Below, one piece after another: positions 54,276 to 62,771 of a stretch of DNA of 64,000 nucleotides. How positions within the stretch are numbered: position 1 is the stretch's first letter; every line of letters begins with the position of its first letter. The stretch is taken from contig DALS01000033.1 of NCBI GenBank assembly GCA_002499445.1, positions 62,001 to 126,000 of the forward strand. Reading direction: 5' to 3'. The stretch comes from Methanosarcina sp. UBA293 (GTDB taxonomy: Archaea > Halobacteriota > Methanosarcinia > Methanosarcinales > Methanosarcinaceae). Under the pieces are notes generated by a model that was not told the DNA's origin, did not search any database, and saw only the letters and a list, made by a program, of their open reading frames with translations. The position numbers and the translations under genes are program-made.

Positions 54276-55255
54276 GCAAACCGTCTCCTGAGAATTGCTA
54301 CTGAACCGAGCAGGATTGCAGATAAAGACAGGCTGAACCCTGGTGTTGCGCCTTTTTCACCCCTATATTCCTCTTCAGGAATCATTTCAGGTTCTACTAC
54401 ATTTTCGAATTCACTTGTCTGGATTTCCCGAGTTTTAATTGTATTTTTGTCTTTAACCTCAACTATGGGTCTGAGTCGAATGTAGCCTTCTCCACGTTCG
54501 ACTATTGTATTATCATCCCAGATCAGAACTTCGACAATGTAATTGTACTGGTCAGGCATTGTCAGGTTGACGCTCCGGATAACTGTAGCTTCGGGCCTGA
54601 TTTCTCCTGTGCGCGTCCAGACTTTATCCGCAAGGAGCCCGGCATCCATTTCGCGTATCTTAACAAGCATACGGAAATCCTTGCTGGTTTCCCTTCCTTC
54701 ATTTGTTAGATAGATATCGTTTTCAACAAGGACTTTTCCGTCTTCCACTTTTTTAACCCTGAAGTCCATTTCCGGAATCTCAAGCCCTGTTTTCTGAACC
54801 TCGGCTGGTAGAGCATCCAGATTGTAAACTTTAATTTCTCCACTGCCTTTCTGGACATTTTCCTCAAACAGGACAGAACGGAGATCGTATCCTCCGGTTT
54901 TCGGAAGGGTCAAAACCTGACTCACGGACTTTGTATCTCCTTTTTTTATCACTCCGAGTTCTATCTTCTTCTGTGCTTCAAGCAGCCCGCTCTCCCTGCT
55001 ATAGGCTTTAAGAAGAAGCGAGGAATTCTTTGCAGTGTCCCCTTGAGATTTTTCGATATATGTTGTGACATTCAGGTCTACAAAAGCCGCTCCTGTGCGG
55101 TCTGCTGAGATATCCATACTCTTAACATTGTAGTAGCTTTTTTCTTCAAAATCCTTAACGCAGCCGCTTCCGAAGATAAAAACGATAATAAAGAGTACTA
55201 GAAGTAAATTTTCTAAGAATTTGATTTGAGTCGACCTGGTCCCCAATTTACTCAA
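54272..55255 (-). CDS. Surface lipoprotein with PGF-CTERM sorting signal
   Basis: The 327-aa protein has an N-terminal hydrophobic segment with a lipobox-like FGSGC (LLLVLFIIVFIFGSGC). Beta-rich, Ig-like domains follow (SMDISADRTGAAFVDLNVTTYIEKS and RVKKVEDGKVLVENDIYLTN). The tail TPGFSLSLSAILLGSVAILRRRF has the PGF motif, hydrophobic stretch and basic end that archaeosortase A recognises; the protein would then be cleaved and lipid-linked at its C-terminus. Co-occurrence of lipobox and PGF-CTERM would give two anchors. The 91-aa membrane protein gene follows with a 4-nt overlap. Confidence 0.75.
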   Translation of the reverse strand: MSKLGTRSTQIKFLENLLLVLFIIVFIFGSGCVKDFEEKSYYNVKSMDISADRTGAAFVDLNVTTYIEKSQGDTAKNSSLLLKAYSRESGLLEAQKKIELGVIKKGDTKSVSQVLTLPKTGGYDLRSVLFEENVQKGSGEIKVYNLDALPAEVQKTGLEIPEMDFRVKKVEDGKVLVENDIYLTNEGRETSKDFRMLVKIREMDAGLLADKVWTRTGEIRPEATVIRSVNLTMPDQYNYIVEVLIWDDNTIVERGEGYIRLRPIVEVKDKNTIKTREIQTSEFENVVEPEMIPEEEYRGEKGATPGFSLSLSAILLGSVAILRRRFA

Positions 55256-55562
55256 GATCTGTCCTCCTCTTTATTAATTATATTCTGAAGTATATAGTTT
55301 TTGCCTTCATGGACATATTTTTTTTCTTGGGAGAAGATTGGATGAAAATTATTAATATGAACACATCGATATTCAGATAGGGAGTAAAATGAAGTGGTCA
55401 GAGCATCTTTTGAGAAGCTCAAAATCTAGAGCCCAAGCTTGAAGGATTCTAATTGCGACCTCTAGCTCTGAAATTACTTAAAAACTGTAAGCCCGTAGAA
55501 AGGATGAACCTAGGGGTACAGGAATAAAATCAGGATAACAATCGAGAACATGAGGGGATAGT

Positions 55563-56057
55563 ATGGAAGGAATTACTGATATCGAATGTGGACCAAGAAG
55601 ACAAATACTGATTGCTACCGACGGTTCAGAAACTGCAAATGAAGCCGCAGATTTCGGGATAGAGATGTTTGGGTGCAGTGGGGCAAAAGTATATGCCCTA
55701 TATGTCATTGATATAACGCCTTATCGCTCAGTTACTCTAGATAAAATCTGGTCAAAGGAAACACTTGATGAATTCGAGAGAGCAGGGAATGAGGCGACCT
55801 CTTATGTGGAGAAGCTTGGAAAAGCTGCCGGATTGGAAGTAGAAACCAGGGTTCTCAAAGGCCATCCGGCTGAAAAGATTTTGAGCTTCTCAGAAGATAA
55901 CAATATCGATATGATCATAGTGGGGTCGCTTGGAAAAGGCGGATATGAACGTGCTCTACTTGGCAGCGTATCGGAAAAAATAGTAAGGCATGCAAAAATT
56001 CCGGTGCTGGTTGTTCGAGAAAGACACAAAAGTGAGAAAAAATTGATACAGGCATAA
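55563..56057 (+). CDS. UspA-family protein 1
   Basis: The 164-aa universal stress protein starts MEGITDIECGPRRQILIATDGSETANEA and has the nucleotide motif G-x2-G-x9-G-S as GSLGKGGYERALLGS. It also has EVETRVLKGHPAEKILSF, a typical Usp region. ATP binding is therefore likely. It is the first of four tandem paralogues on the + strand; neighbours are separated by short tandem repeats and not joined tightly. The trigger that induces it is unknown. Confidence 0.88.
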   Translation: MEGITDIECGPRRQILIATDGSETANEAADFGIEMFGCSGAKVYALYVIDITPYRSVTLDKIWSKETLDEFERAGNEATSYVEKLGKAAGLEVETRVLKGHPAEKILSFSEDNNIDMIIVGSLGKGGYERALLGSVSEKIVRHAKIPVLVVRERHKSEKKLIQA

Positions 56058-56058
56058 C

Positions 56059-56114
56059 CCAGCTACAATAATCCAGCTACAATAACCCAGCCACAATAAT
56101 CCAGCTACAGGTAT
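56059..56114. repeat. Four tandem 14-bp repeats
   Basis: CCAGCTACAATAAT and near-identical units start at 56059, 56073, 56087 and 56101; the last diverges at its end. The array starts immediately after the stop of UspA 1. Confidence 0.8.
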
Positions 56115-56210
56115 AAATCTGGGTTACTGGGTTAGAGGCACGATCTGGTTCTGAGCAGGCAGATGAGATAAATCTGATTCTTTGGGGATCTAACTCTGTT
56201 GGGAACAATC

Positions 56211-56284
56211 TGTTAAGAATCAGACCATCAAGTAATCAGCTTGAAGTTGTTAAGAATCAGACCATCAAGTAATCAGCTTGAAGT
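56211..56284. repeat. Perfect 37-bp tandem duplication
   Basis: Bases 56211-56247 and 56248-56284 are identical without a gap (unit begins TGTTAAGAATCAGACC). It lies 29 bp before the start of UspA 2, in the promoter region, so it may have doubled a regulatory site. Confidence 0.85.
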
Positions 56285-56312
56285 ATAGGGTAGATGGGGA
56301 GGAGAAAGGGTA

Positions 56313-56765
56313 ATGGAAAGTGATCTTTATAAAAAAATTCTGATCGCTACTGATGGCTCGGAAAGTGGCAAACAGGCGATAAATGCCGGGATGGAAATTG
56401 CAAGATTAAGCCAGGGGAAAGTCTATGCCCTGTATGTTATTGACACGGCTGGCTACCCTCATGAAATGAGGGATCCTAAATGGAAAACAGCTATGGAAGA
56501 ACATTTTAAGACCTTTGGACTTGAACTGACTGCTATAGTGGAAGAAGCCGCAGAAACAGCCAGAGTTGAAGTGGAATTCATAATTCTTGAAGGGCGTCCG
56601 GCTGAAAAGATCCTCGATTTTGCAGAAAAGCATGATGTTGACATGATTGTCATAGGCTCAGTCGGAAAAACCGATGTTGAACGCTTCCTTCTCGGAAGTG
56701 TATCCGAAAAGGTAGTCAGGCATGCAAAAGTTCCGGTACTTGTTGTGCACGGGAAAAGACAGTGA
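56313..56765 (+). CDS. UspA-family protein 2
   Basis: The 150-aa protein has ILIATDGSESGKQAINAGMEIA and the ATP motif GSVGKTDVERFLLGS (G-x2-G-x9-G-S intact). EVEFIILEGRPAEKILDFAEK and HAKVPVLVVHG are family landmarks. It resembles UspA 1 over its whole length, as expected from tandem duplication. A GGAGAAAGGG stretch precedes the ATG at 56313. Confidence 0.88.
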   Translation: MESDLYKKILIATDGSESGKQAINAGMEIARLSQGKVYALYVIDTAGYPHEMRDPKWKTAMEEHFKTFGLELTAIVEEAAETARVEVEFIILEGRPAEKILDFAEKHDVDMIVIGSVGKTDVERFLLGSVSEKVVRHAKVPVLVVHGKRQ

Positions 56766-56965
56766 AAAACACAAGGGTTTAAAGCATAAAGGTTCAAAAT
56801 ATAAATGAGCTTACTAAAACTCAAAATCTTTCTTTAAATCTTATCTTTTTATTAAGCAGTTAACCCTCCTGTCACGGAAGAGGCTCTAGCTATCTAAATC
56901 AGTTGACAACAAAATGGGTTTTAGTATCGGCTCAATGATAATCCGGCATTACAAGGGGGATAAGT

Positions 56966-57505
56966 ATGGAGGAAAGGAGTGAACTTAAATCTAAACCACA
57001 AAAACGAGTTCTAATCGCTACTGACGGCTCAAAAGCCTCTGAATGTGTGGCTGATTTAGGGATAGAGATTGCTAGGTGTATTGGGGCAAAAATCTATGCC
57101 GTATATGTTATTGATATAACATTTTTTGACTCAATTCTGATGGATGAATCATGGGTAAAAAATACCAGCGAGCAGTTTGAGAAACTTGGTCGCGAATCAA
57201 TATGCTGCATAGAAGAAAGTGCAAGGGCTGCTGGAATAGAAGCTGCACCCATACTGCTTAAAGGAAATCCGGCTGAGAAAATCCTTGATTTTGCAGAGGA
57301 CCAGAAAGTTGACCTTATTGTCGTAGGCTCTACTGGAAAAAGCGGGGCTGAACGTTTCATGCTTGGAAGCGTATCCGAGAAAGTTGTGAGAAATTCAAAA
57401 ATTCCGGTACTTGTCACACGTGAGAGAATTAAACCTGATAAGTTCTTCAGTTGTGGTCATGAGTATGAAATAAACTCAGCCAATGCCGTATGCAGAGAGC
57501 CATAG
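56966..57505 (+). CDS. UspA-family protein 3
   Basis: The 179-aa paralogue has VLIATDGSKASECVADLGIEIA, GSTGKSGAERFMLGS (ATP motif intact) and NSKIPVLVTRE. It is longer than UspA 1 by a short C-terminal tail of about 25 residues (KPDKFFSCGHEYEINSANAV) containing two Cys and a His, which the others lack. It is 48 bp upstream of UspA 4 on the same strand. Confidence 0.87.
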   Translation: MEERSELKSKPQKRVLIATDGSKASECVADLGIEIARCIGAKIYAVYVIDITFFDSILMDESWVKNTSEQFEKLGRESICCIEESARAAGIEAAPILLKGNPAEKILDFAEDQKVDLIVVGSTGKSGAERFMLGSVSEKVVRNSKIPVLVTRERIKPDKFFSCGHEYEINSANAVCREP

Positions 57506-57553
57506 TGAAAAACCGGACTTCAAATTCAAGAAAGCGTATCAGGAGGACACATT

Positions 57554-57991
57554 ATGAAACGAAAGCCTTACAGGAAAATCCTGCTTGCAATCGATGGCTC
57601 GGAAAACGCAAAAATTGCAGCTCTTTCAGGGCTTGAAATCGCAAAAAGTACCGGAGCTGAGGTCTATGCCGTGTACGTTGCCAACATTTCCTGCTGCTCT
57701 CCTATCATGCCTGAGAGTTACGACTGGGAGATAGGAAAAGAAGGAAGTGAGGCCGTTGCTGAGATTGAGGAAATTGGAAAAGAGGTTAGAGTTCCTGTAA
57801 ATCCGGTTCTCCTACAGGGATACCCTGCCCAGGAAATTCTAAATTTCACAGAACAAAATGACATTGATATGATTGTCATGGGAACACAGGGAAAAGCCGG
57901 ACTAGATAATTTTCTCCTGGGAGGAGTCACGGAAAAGGTTATAAGACATGCAAAAGCCGAGGTATTAGTTGTGCGTGCACATGTCTCCTGA
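57554..57991 (+). CDS. UspA-family protein 4
   Basis: The 145-aa paralogue has ILLAIDGSENAKIAALSGLEIAKSTG and a motif GTQGKAGLDNFLLGG. In the last position it has Gly where the other three have Ser, so the ribose/phosphate contact may be altered and ATP binding is less certain. Start ATG 57554 has AGGAGGACAC upstream. A hairpin-forming repeat follows the stop. Confidence 0.87.
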   Translation: MKRKPYRKILLAIDGSENAKIAALSGLEIAKSTGAEVYAVYVANISCCSPIMPESYDWEIGKEGSEAVAEIEEIGKEVRVPVNPVLLQGYPAQEILNFTEQNDIDMIVMGTQGKAGLDNFLLGGVTEKVIRHAKAEVLVVRAHVS

Positions 57992-58015
57992 TAAAGCGAC
58001 TTTTTTCAAAAATGT

Positions 58016-58067
58016 TTGCTCACAAACTTTTGAGAAAAGCTTGCTCACAAACTTTTGAGAAAAGTTT
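58016..58067 (+). repeat. 25-bp tandem repeat with hairpin after the UspA cluster
   Basis: Units at 58016-58040 and 58041-58065 differ only in the last base. In the second copy AAACTTTT (58049-58056) pairs with AAAAGTTT (58060-58067) around GAG. It lies just after UspA 4 and could act as terminator; a weaker version is in the first unit. Confidence 0.65.
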
Positions 58068-58522
58068 GATCAAAAAGACATTTTTCTTTCCCTGAGTATC
58101 TTACCGATCTAGTTTTTATAAATTTTTGGATAAAAACAGATTTAGAAGGTTTCTATAAATCCTTTAATTTGTCAAATAAATATTTTGAGAGTTTGTCCTT
58201 TTTGAGGTTCTTGCCTGGTATATTTGGCTCGTATCACTAGTTTATTGTTTTTGTGGCTGAAATTATTTCTATTGAATGACAATTCAAAAAAGTTAAATGT
58301 ACTAAAACATATTTATTAAAAATTTAGAAAAAACAGTTGGATATTTATCAAAACCCAGCTTTTCAGGAATTAAATTATTGATAACGAAGCTGAATTTCTT
58401 GTTTAAGTAGGTTTATTGTGTAAAATCCTGTTTAATATTTAGGTACTTTTCCGTTCAAAATATTTTTACAGTCAGAGCTTTCAATATTAATAATACAGAT
58501 TAATAATCTATGGAGTAACCCC
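58068..58522. other. AT-rich region upstream of orc1/cdc6
   Basis: About 450 bp without a gene. I looked for the repeated origin recognition boxes usual next to an archaeal orc1/cdc6 gene and found no convincing set. A replication origin here cannot be claimed or excluded by eye. Confidence 0.35.
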
Positions 58523-59644
58523 TTGAAAGGTAATGATATACTACTCTGGGATGAGACCCTATTTAAGGACCTTTCTGTGCTTGAGCCTGATTATCTCCCT
58601 GAATATTTTCCCCATAGGGAATCACAGTTGAATGCGCTCAGATTTGCGCTCAAGCCAGCTCTGCGCGGTATGCGTCCTTTTAATTGTTTGCTTGTAGGTC
58701 CTCCTGGGACAGGAAAGACCAGCGCAGTTATGAAGGTGTTCAGGGAAGTTGAAGCCCATGCGCCTGGTGTTGTTACCGTCAAAGTCAACTGCCAGATTGA
58801 TTCCACGCGCTTTGCGGTAATGTCAAGGATTTACAGGAAACTTTCTGGAATCTCTCCTCCTAACTCTGGAATTGCGTTCAGGAAGATCTTTGAAACTGTT
58901 ATTAATTTCCTTATTTCTTCGGAAAAAGTCCTGCTTGTTGCTCTGGATGACCTCAATTATCTCTGCTATGAAGGGCATGCCAATGAGGTGATGTATTCGC
59001 TGCTAAGGGCACATGAACAATATCCAGGAGTAAAAATAGGGGTCATTGGAATTGTAAATGATGCATCTGACCTCTATTGTCTGGACTCAAGGGTAAATTC
59101 GGTTTTTCTGCCTGAAGATATCCCCTTCCCTAGATATGGAAGCCCTGAGATTCTTGATATTCTCAGAGACAGGGTAAAATACGGCTTTTATCCAAAGGTA
59201 ATTTCTGACGAGTTACTGGAACTTGTGGTCTCGTATGTAGAAAGAACTGGAGACCTCAGGGTTGGAATCGACCTTCTTAAGCGTTCCGGGTTTAATGCCG
59301 AACGCAGGGGAAGCCGCAATATCTCTTCCGAAGATGTGGAAAAAGCTTACGAAGCATCCAAGCTGCTCCATCTCTGCAGGGGCATAAGCCTCCTGTCCGA
59401 CCCTGAAAAACACCTGCTCAAACTAGTAGCAAGAAAAGGAGAAATCCAGGCAGGTGAGCTTTACAAGTCCTTCCATGAATTAACCCAACTGGGATACACT
59501 CGCTTTTACGGAATTGTCAACAGGCTCCAGGCGCTTAACTACATAGATGCAGACTTTTCCGGCAAAGGACAGAGGGGCAGAACCAGAATTATAAAAATAA
59601 AACTAGGCGCTGAAGATATTCTTAGTTGTCTTGAAAAGAAATAA
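58523..59644 (+). CDS. cdc6: Orc1/Cdc6-type replication initiator
   Basis: The 373-aa AAA+ protein has FPHRESQLNAL (the Cdc6 box), Walker A GPPGTGKT (residues 59-66), Walker B-like LLVALDDLNYL, sensor regions, GDLRVGIDLLKRSG and a C-terminal winged-helix section (EKHLLKLVARKGEIQAGELYKSF). It binds origin DNA and loads MCM helicase. The Walker B reads DD and not the usual DE, so ATP hydrolysis may be modified. The start codon is TTG at 58523; no strong ribosome-binding site is visible. Confidence 0.88.
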   Translation: MKGNDILLWDETLFKDLSVLEPDYLPEYFPHRESQLNALRFALKPALRGMRPFNCLLVGPPGTGKTSAVMKVFREVEAHAPGVVTVKVNCQIDSTRFAVMSRIYRKLSGISPPNSGIAFRKIFETVINFLISSEKVLLVALDDLNYLCYEGHANEVMYSLLRAHEQYPGVKIGVIGIVNDASDLYCLDSRVNSVFLPEDIPFPRYGSPEILDILRDRVKYGFYPKVISDELLELVVSYVERTGDLRVGIDLLKRSGFNAERRGSRNISSEDVEKAYEASKLLHLCRGISLLSDPEKHLLKLVARKGEIQAGELYKSFHELTQLGYTRFYGIVNRLQALNYIDADFSGKGQRGRTRIIKIKLGAEDILSCLEKK

Positions 59645-59903
59645 GTACAAATCTCGAAGTGGTATAAAAACTCCGAAATGGTATAAAGTCCTGTAAAACA
59701 TTAGCGTAAAACAAATAATCTCTTGATTTTAAAGTTAAAAGCCTGAAAAAAGGAAATTATATGGAGATTCACATGGGCTTCCGATTAAGGTCGGAAAGTT
59801 GCTTTTCAGACTTCAACTTTTAAGGGCTAAATGGAGGGGCACAGTTGAAAACCGTGCCTCTTCCTGTTTATCCCAGAATAGTTTTATTATTTACTTTTTC
59901 GGA
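59645..59903. other. Convergent intergenic region with hairpins
   Basis: Between cdc6 and the thermosome lie two inverted repeats. TTCCGA/TCGGAA is near 59779-59796. A longer one at about 59833-59862 pairs GGCAC with GTGCC around a 12-nt loop, with extra base pairs beyond a bulge. The latter may terminate transcription on either strand. Confidence 0.45.
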
Positions 59904-61550
59904 TTACATCATTGGGGGCATTCCGCCTGGCATTCCGCCCATTCCTGGGGGCATTCCGCCCATTTCTTCTGGGCCTGGGGCTGCACGGGTAGAAGCTATG
60001 ATATCGTCAATCCTTAGAATCATGACAGCAGACTCGGTGGCTGCATTGATAACCTGGGTCTTTACTCTGAGAGGCTCAACTACAAAGTTTTCCCACATGT
60101 CAACAACTTTGCCTTCGAAAACATTGAGTCCTGCAGTTTTTACGCCTTTCTCGTGCTGGGAACGTAGCTCCATGAGCATGTCAATGGGATCAAGTCCTGC
60201 GTTTTCTGCAAGAGTCCTCGGGATAATCTCGAGAGCTTCGGCATAGGCTTTGACTGCAAGTTGTTCTCTACCTTCGAGAGTTGCTGCGTATTCCTGGAGC
60301 CTGAGGGCAACCTCAACTTCAGGGGAGCCGCCGCCTGCAACGAGCTTTTCATCCTCAATTGCAACTGCAACCACACGGAGGGCGTCTTCAAGAGCACCGT
60401 CAATACTGTCAACAACATGCTCTGTACCGCCACGCAGGAGGATAGTTACAGCTTTCGGGTTGTCACAACCTGTGACAAAGGTCATGTTGTCGCCGCCAAC
60501 CTTCTTCTCTTCCACGAGGCCTGCATATCCGAGGTCTTCGGGAGTGATTTCGTCCATATTGGTAATGAGTTTGCCGCCTGTTGCTCTAGCAAGCTTTTCC
60601 ATGTCACTCTTCTTAACTCTGCGCACGGCAAAGATACCTGCTTTTGCAAGGTAATGCTGGGCAAGCTCTTCAATACCTTTCTGGCAGAAGACAACGTTTG
60701 CCCCGCTGCCAATAACCTTCTGGACGATCTTCTTGAGCATCTGCTCTTCCTGATCAAGGAAGGACTGGAGCTGGTCAGGAGAGGTTATGGAGATTTCCGC
60801 ATCTACTTCAGTATCCTTGAGTTCGATTGCGGCGTTAAGGAGAATGATTTTTGCATCCTTAATTTTTACAGGCATATTGGGGTGAATTCTTTCCTTATCA
60901 ATGATCATGCCCCTGATAAGCTCGGAATCCTCTATCCTGCCGCCAACCTTCTTCACAACATTGATGTTGTCCCTGTCAATATCCGCCTTTCCGTTTGTAT
61001 CTACAACGCTGGTTACGGCATCTACGGCAATCTCGGAAAGGAGCTTTTTGGAGGATTCTGCACCCTTTCCAGTCATTGCGGTTTCAGCGATGCTGATTAA
61101 CAGGTCACGGTTGGACATTTCTACTGTCATTGCCAGTGAGTTCAGAACTTCTACGGCTTTTTCGGCTGCAAGCCTGTACCCTGTTGCGATAATTGTCGGG
61201 TGGATTTCCTGCTCGATTAAATCTTCAGCTTTACTTAACAGCTGGCCTGCGACCACAGCTGCACTAGTAGTGCCATCTCCTACTTCCTCATCCTGGGTCT
61301 TGGCTACTTCTACTACCATCTTTGCTGCAGGGTGTTCGATGTCCATCTCTTTGAGGATGGTTGCTCCGTCGTTTGTAATAACTACATCGCCCATTGAGTC
61401 CACGAGCATTTTGTCCATGCCCTTGGGACCAAGGGTTGTTCTGACGGCTTCGGCTACTGCCTTTGCTGCCATGATGTTGTTACTCTGGGCATCCCTGCCT
61501 CTGGTTCTTTTACTTCCTTCTTTTAAAATGAATATTGGCTGTCCTGCCAT
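59904..61550 (-). CDS. Thermosome subunit (group II chaperonin)
   Basis: The 548-aa chaperonin starts MAGQPIFILKEGSKRTRGRDAQSNNIMAAKAVAEAVRTTLGPKGMDKML and has GDGTTS in EVGDGTTSAAVVAGQL (the ATP site), NDGATILKEM, LLRGGTEHVVDSIDGALEDALRVV and a Gly/Met-rich tail (GGMPPGMGGMPGGMPPM). It forms the double-ring folding chamber of archaeal cells. Methanosarcina have several paralogues, and this sequence cannot be assigned to one. Start ATG has GGAGGA 5 nt upstream, and the TATA at 61611-61619 gives a leader of about 40 nt. Confidence 0.95.
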   Translation of the reverse strand: MAGQPIFILKEGSKRTRGRDAQSNNIMAAKAVAEAVRTTLGPKGMDKMLVDSMGDVVITNDGATILKEMDIEHPAAKMVVEVAKTQDEEVGDGTTSAAVVAGQLLSKAEDLIEQEIHPTIIATGYRLAAEKAVEVLNSLAMTVEMSNRDLLISIAETAMTGKGAESSKKLLSEIAVDAVTSVVDTNGKADIDRDNINVVKKVGGRIEDSELIRGMIIDKERIHPNMPVKIKDAKIILLNAAIELKDTEVDAEISITSPDQLQSFLDQEEQMLKKIVQKVIGSGANVVFCQKGIEELAQHYLAKAGIFAVRRVKKSDMEKLARATGGKLITNMDEITPEDLGYAGLVEEKKVGGDNMTFVTGCDNPKAVTILLRGGTEHVVDSIDGALEDALRVVAVAIEDEKLVAGGGSPEVEVALRLQEYAATLEGREQLAVKAYAEALEIIPRTLAENAGLDPIDMLMELRSQHEKGVKTAGLNVFEGKVVDMWENFVVEPLRVKTQVINAATESAVMILRIDDIIASTRAAPGPEEMGGMPPGMGGMPGGMPPMM

Positions 61551-61610
61551 GATTTAATCCTCCATTAGTGTGAATTTGGAATTAAAATCTCATTTTACAT
61601 GTTTGTACTT

Positions 61611-61619
61611 CTATATAAA
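61611..61619 (-). promoter_or_regulatory. TATA box of the thermosome gene
   Basis: The minus strand reads TTTATATAG here, 61-69 nt before the start codon. It is the clearest TATA-like element of the window. The remaining gap to 61954 holds only a 14-bp repeat (CAGCTGTCAAGTCT at 61858-61871 and 61875-61888) and no gene. Confidence 0.6.
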
Positions 61620-61954
61620 CTCATCCCGTTGGCGGCTCTGAATAATAGGGGTTTTGTTTATTGACTTTTCTCAAGTAAGAGCTTGGATAAATCGGCTTCG
61701 TCCAGTCACTTTTGCGAAAAAAAAGAGTTTCTTTTGATTGCAGATTTTTCAAAAAAAAGAATGGGTTACAAGAGATAGATTATTTGCCAGTTCCGAAATG
61801 CAGTTTCTTCACTATTTAAGGAAGGTTGTTAAATCTATACTTTTCTATCAAATCTATCAGCTGTCAAGTCTTTGCAGCTGTCAAGTCTATACAAGACATA
61901 TTGTTTCAAAACTCTTCATTTTCTTTAGGAAACCAGGAAATGCCTCAATTTATT

Positions 61955-62728
61955 CTACTCCCTCGTTTCCGGAAGTTTTGAAAGAGTCTCTTCTATTTTG
62001 TTTGCTTCCTCAAAAGAAAGCCCAAGTGGAACTTCAAAATCTCCATATCCACTATGCTTTCTTGATCCCTTGCACCCAAAAGATAGGGCTATGCCCTGCT
62101 TGTATGCAAGTACAATACAGTCTCCACAGATCGATGCTGCACCCATTGTATCAAATACTACCCTTTTTCCTTCCGAATAGGCGCTGGCCTGAATAATGCG
62201 CATAGCTTTTTCGGGCTTCAGGAAAAGAATCAGCACGTCAAAACTACCTTTATTCAGGGAAAGGGGCTCGATTCTTATGAAAGAGAACCTTTTTTTCAAT
62301 CTTGGGAGCGATAATGCAGCATTTTCCACAGCCTCCGAGTCCTTATATCTTCCGGAGTTTAGATAGTACGTTGCAGGACTCTCCTCCGAAAAGCCCAGCA
62401 CATAGTTTCCTGGGGAGCAGCCCTGCCCTGAAATCTGGAATTCTTCTCCCATACGAGCCATCTGCACAAGTTCACAAAAAAGAAAACAGGATTTTTCAGG
62501 AAATTTTTTGTCTCGTGTGTCAGTTACTCTCTCCTCGGTTTTTTCCTCGATACCCTTACCCTTTTCGATTTCGCTCCCGATATCTTGCTCAACCTTGCAA
62601 CCGATTTTGCTGCCAAATTTACACCCGATTTCGTGTCCTGTTTCAAAGCTTACACATACAGGCTCGCCGGTTTCCATCAACCTACTAAGCTCGGAATACT
62701 TTGAAAAAGGGCTTTGATCTGGGTGCAT
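61955..62728 (-). CDS. DUF169-domain protein with a repetitive insertion
   Basis: The DUF169 family is recognised from GEPVCVSF near the start and CELVQMARMGEEFQISGQGCSPGNYVLGF, then FDTMGAASICGDCIVLAYKQGIALSFGCKGSRKHSGYGDFEVPLGL. Its biochemical role is not known; the clustered Cys suggest metal binding. Between the first strand and CFLFCELV lies an unusual 35-40-residue insertion with repeating GxKxG/GCK units and Glu/Lys-rich parts. I choose ATG 62728 (MHPDQSPFSKY), with AGGAG upstream, over the GTG at 62758. The upstream DNA has a 15-bp direct repeat (GTGAAGACCAGAAAA). Confidence 0.75.
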   Translation of the reverse strand: MHPDQSPFSKYSELSRLMETGEPVCVSFETGHEIGCKFGSKIGCKVEQDIGSEIEKGKGIEEKTEERVTDTRDKKFPEKSCFLFCELVQMARMGEEFQISGQGCSPGNYVLGFSEESPATYYLNSGRYKDSEAVENAALSLPRLKKRFSFIRIEPLSLNKGSFDVLILFLKPEKAMRIIQASAYSEGKRVVFDTMGAASICGDCIVLAYKQGIALSFGCKGSRKHSGYGDFEVPLGLSFEEANKIEETLSKLPETRE

Positions 62729-62771
62729 GTAGTTTGCTCCTGTTTTTCTGGTCTTCACACTTTTCTGGTCT

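Noticed and set aside
3520..58067. Tandem repeats as CRISPR arrays
   Set aside because: No array has regular repeats separated by unique spacers of about 30-40 bp, and no cas gene is present.
60261..61100. 279-codon frame on the + strand opposite the thermosome
   Set aside because: It is an antisense shadow of a highly conserved gene, with Cys/Phe/Asn-rich low-quality composition and no start signal.
61738..62196. 152-codon + strand frame upstream of and inside the DUF169 gene
   Set aside because: It overlaps the recognised DUF169 C-terminus in antisense and reads as low-complexity.
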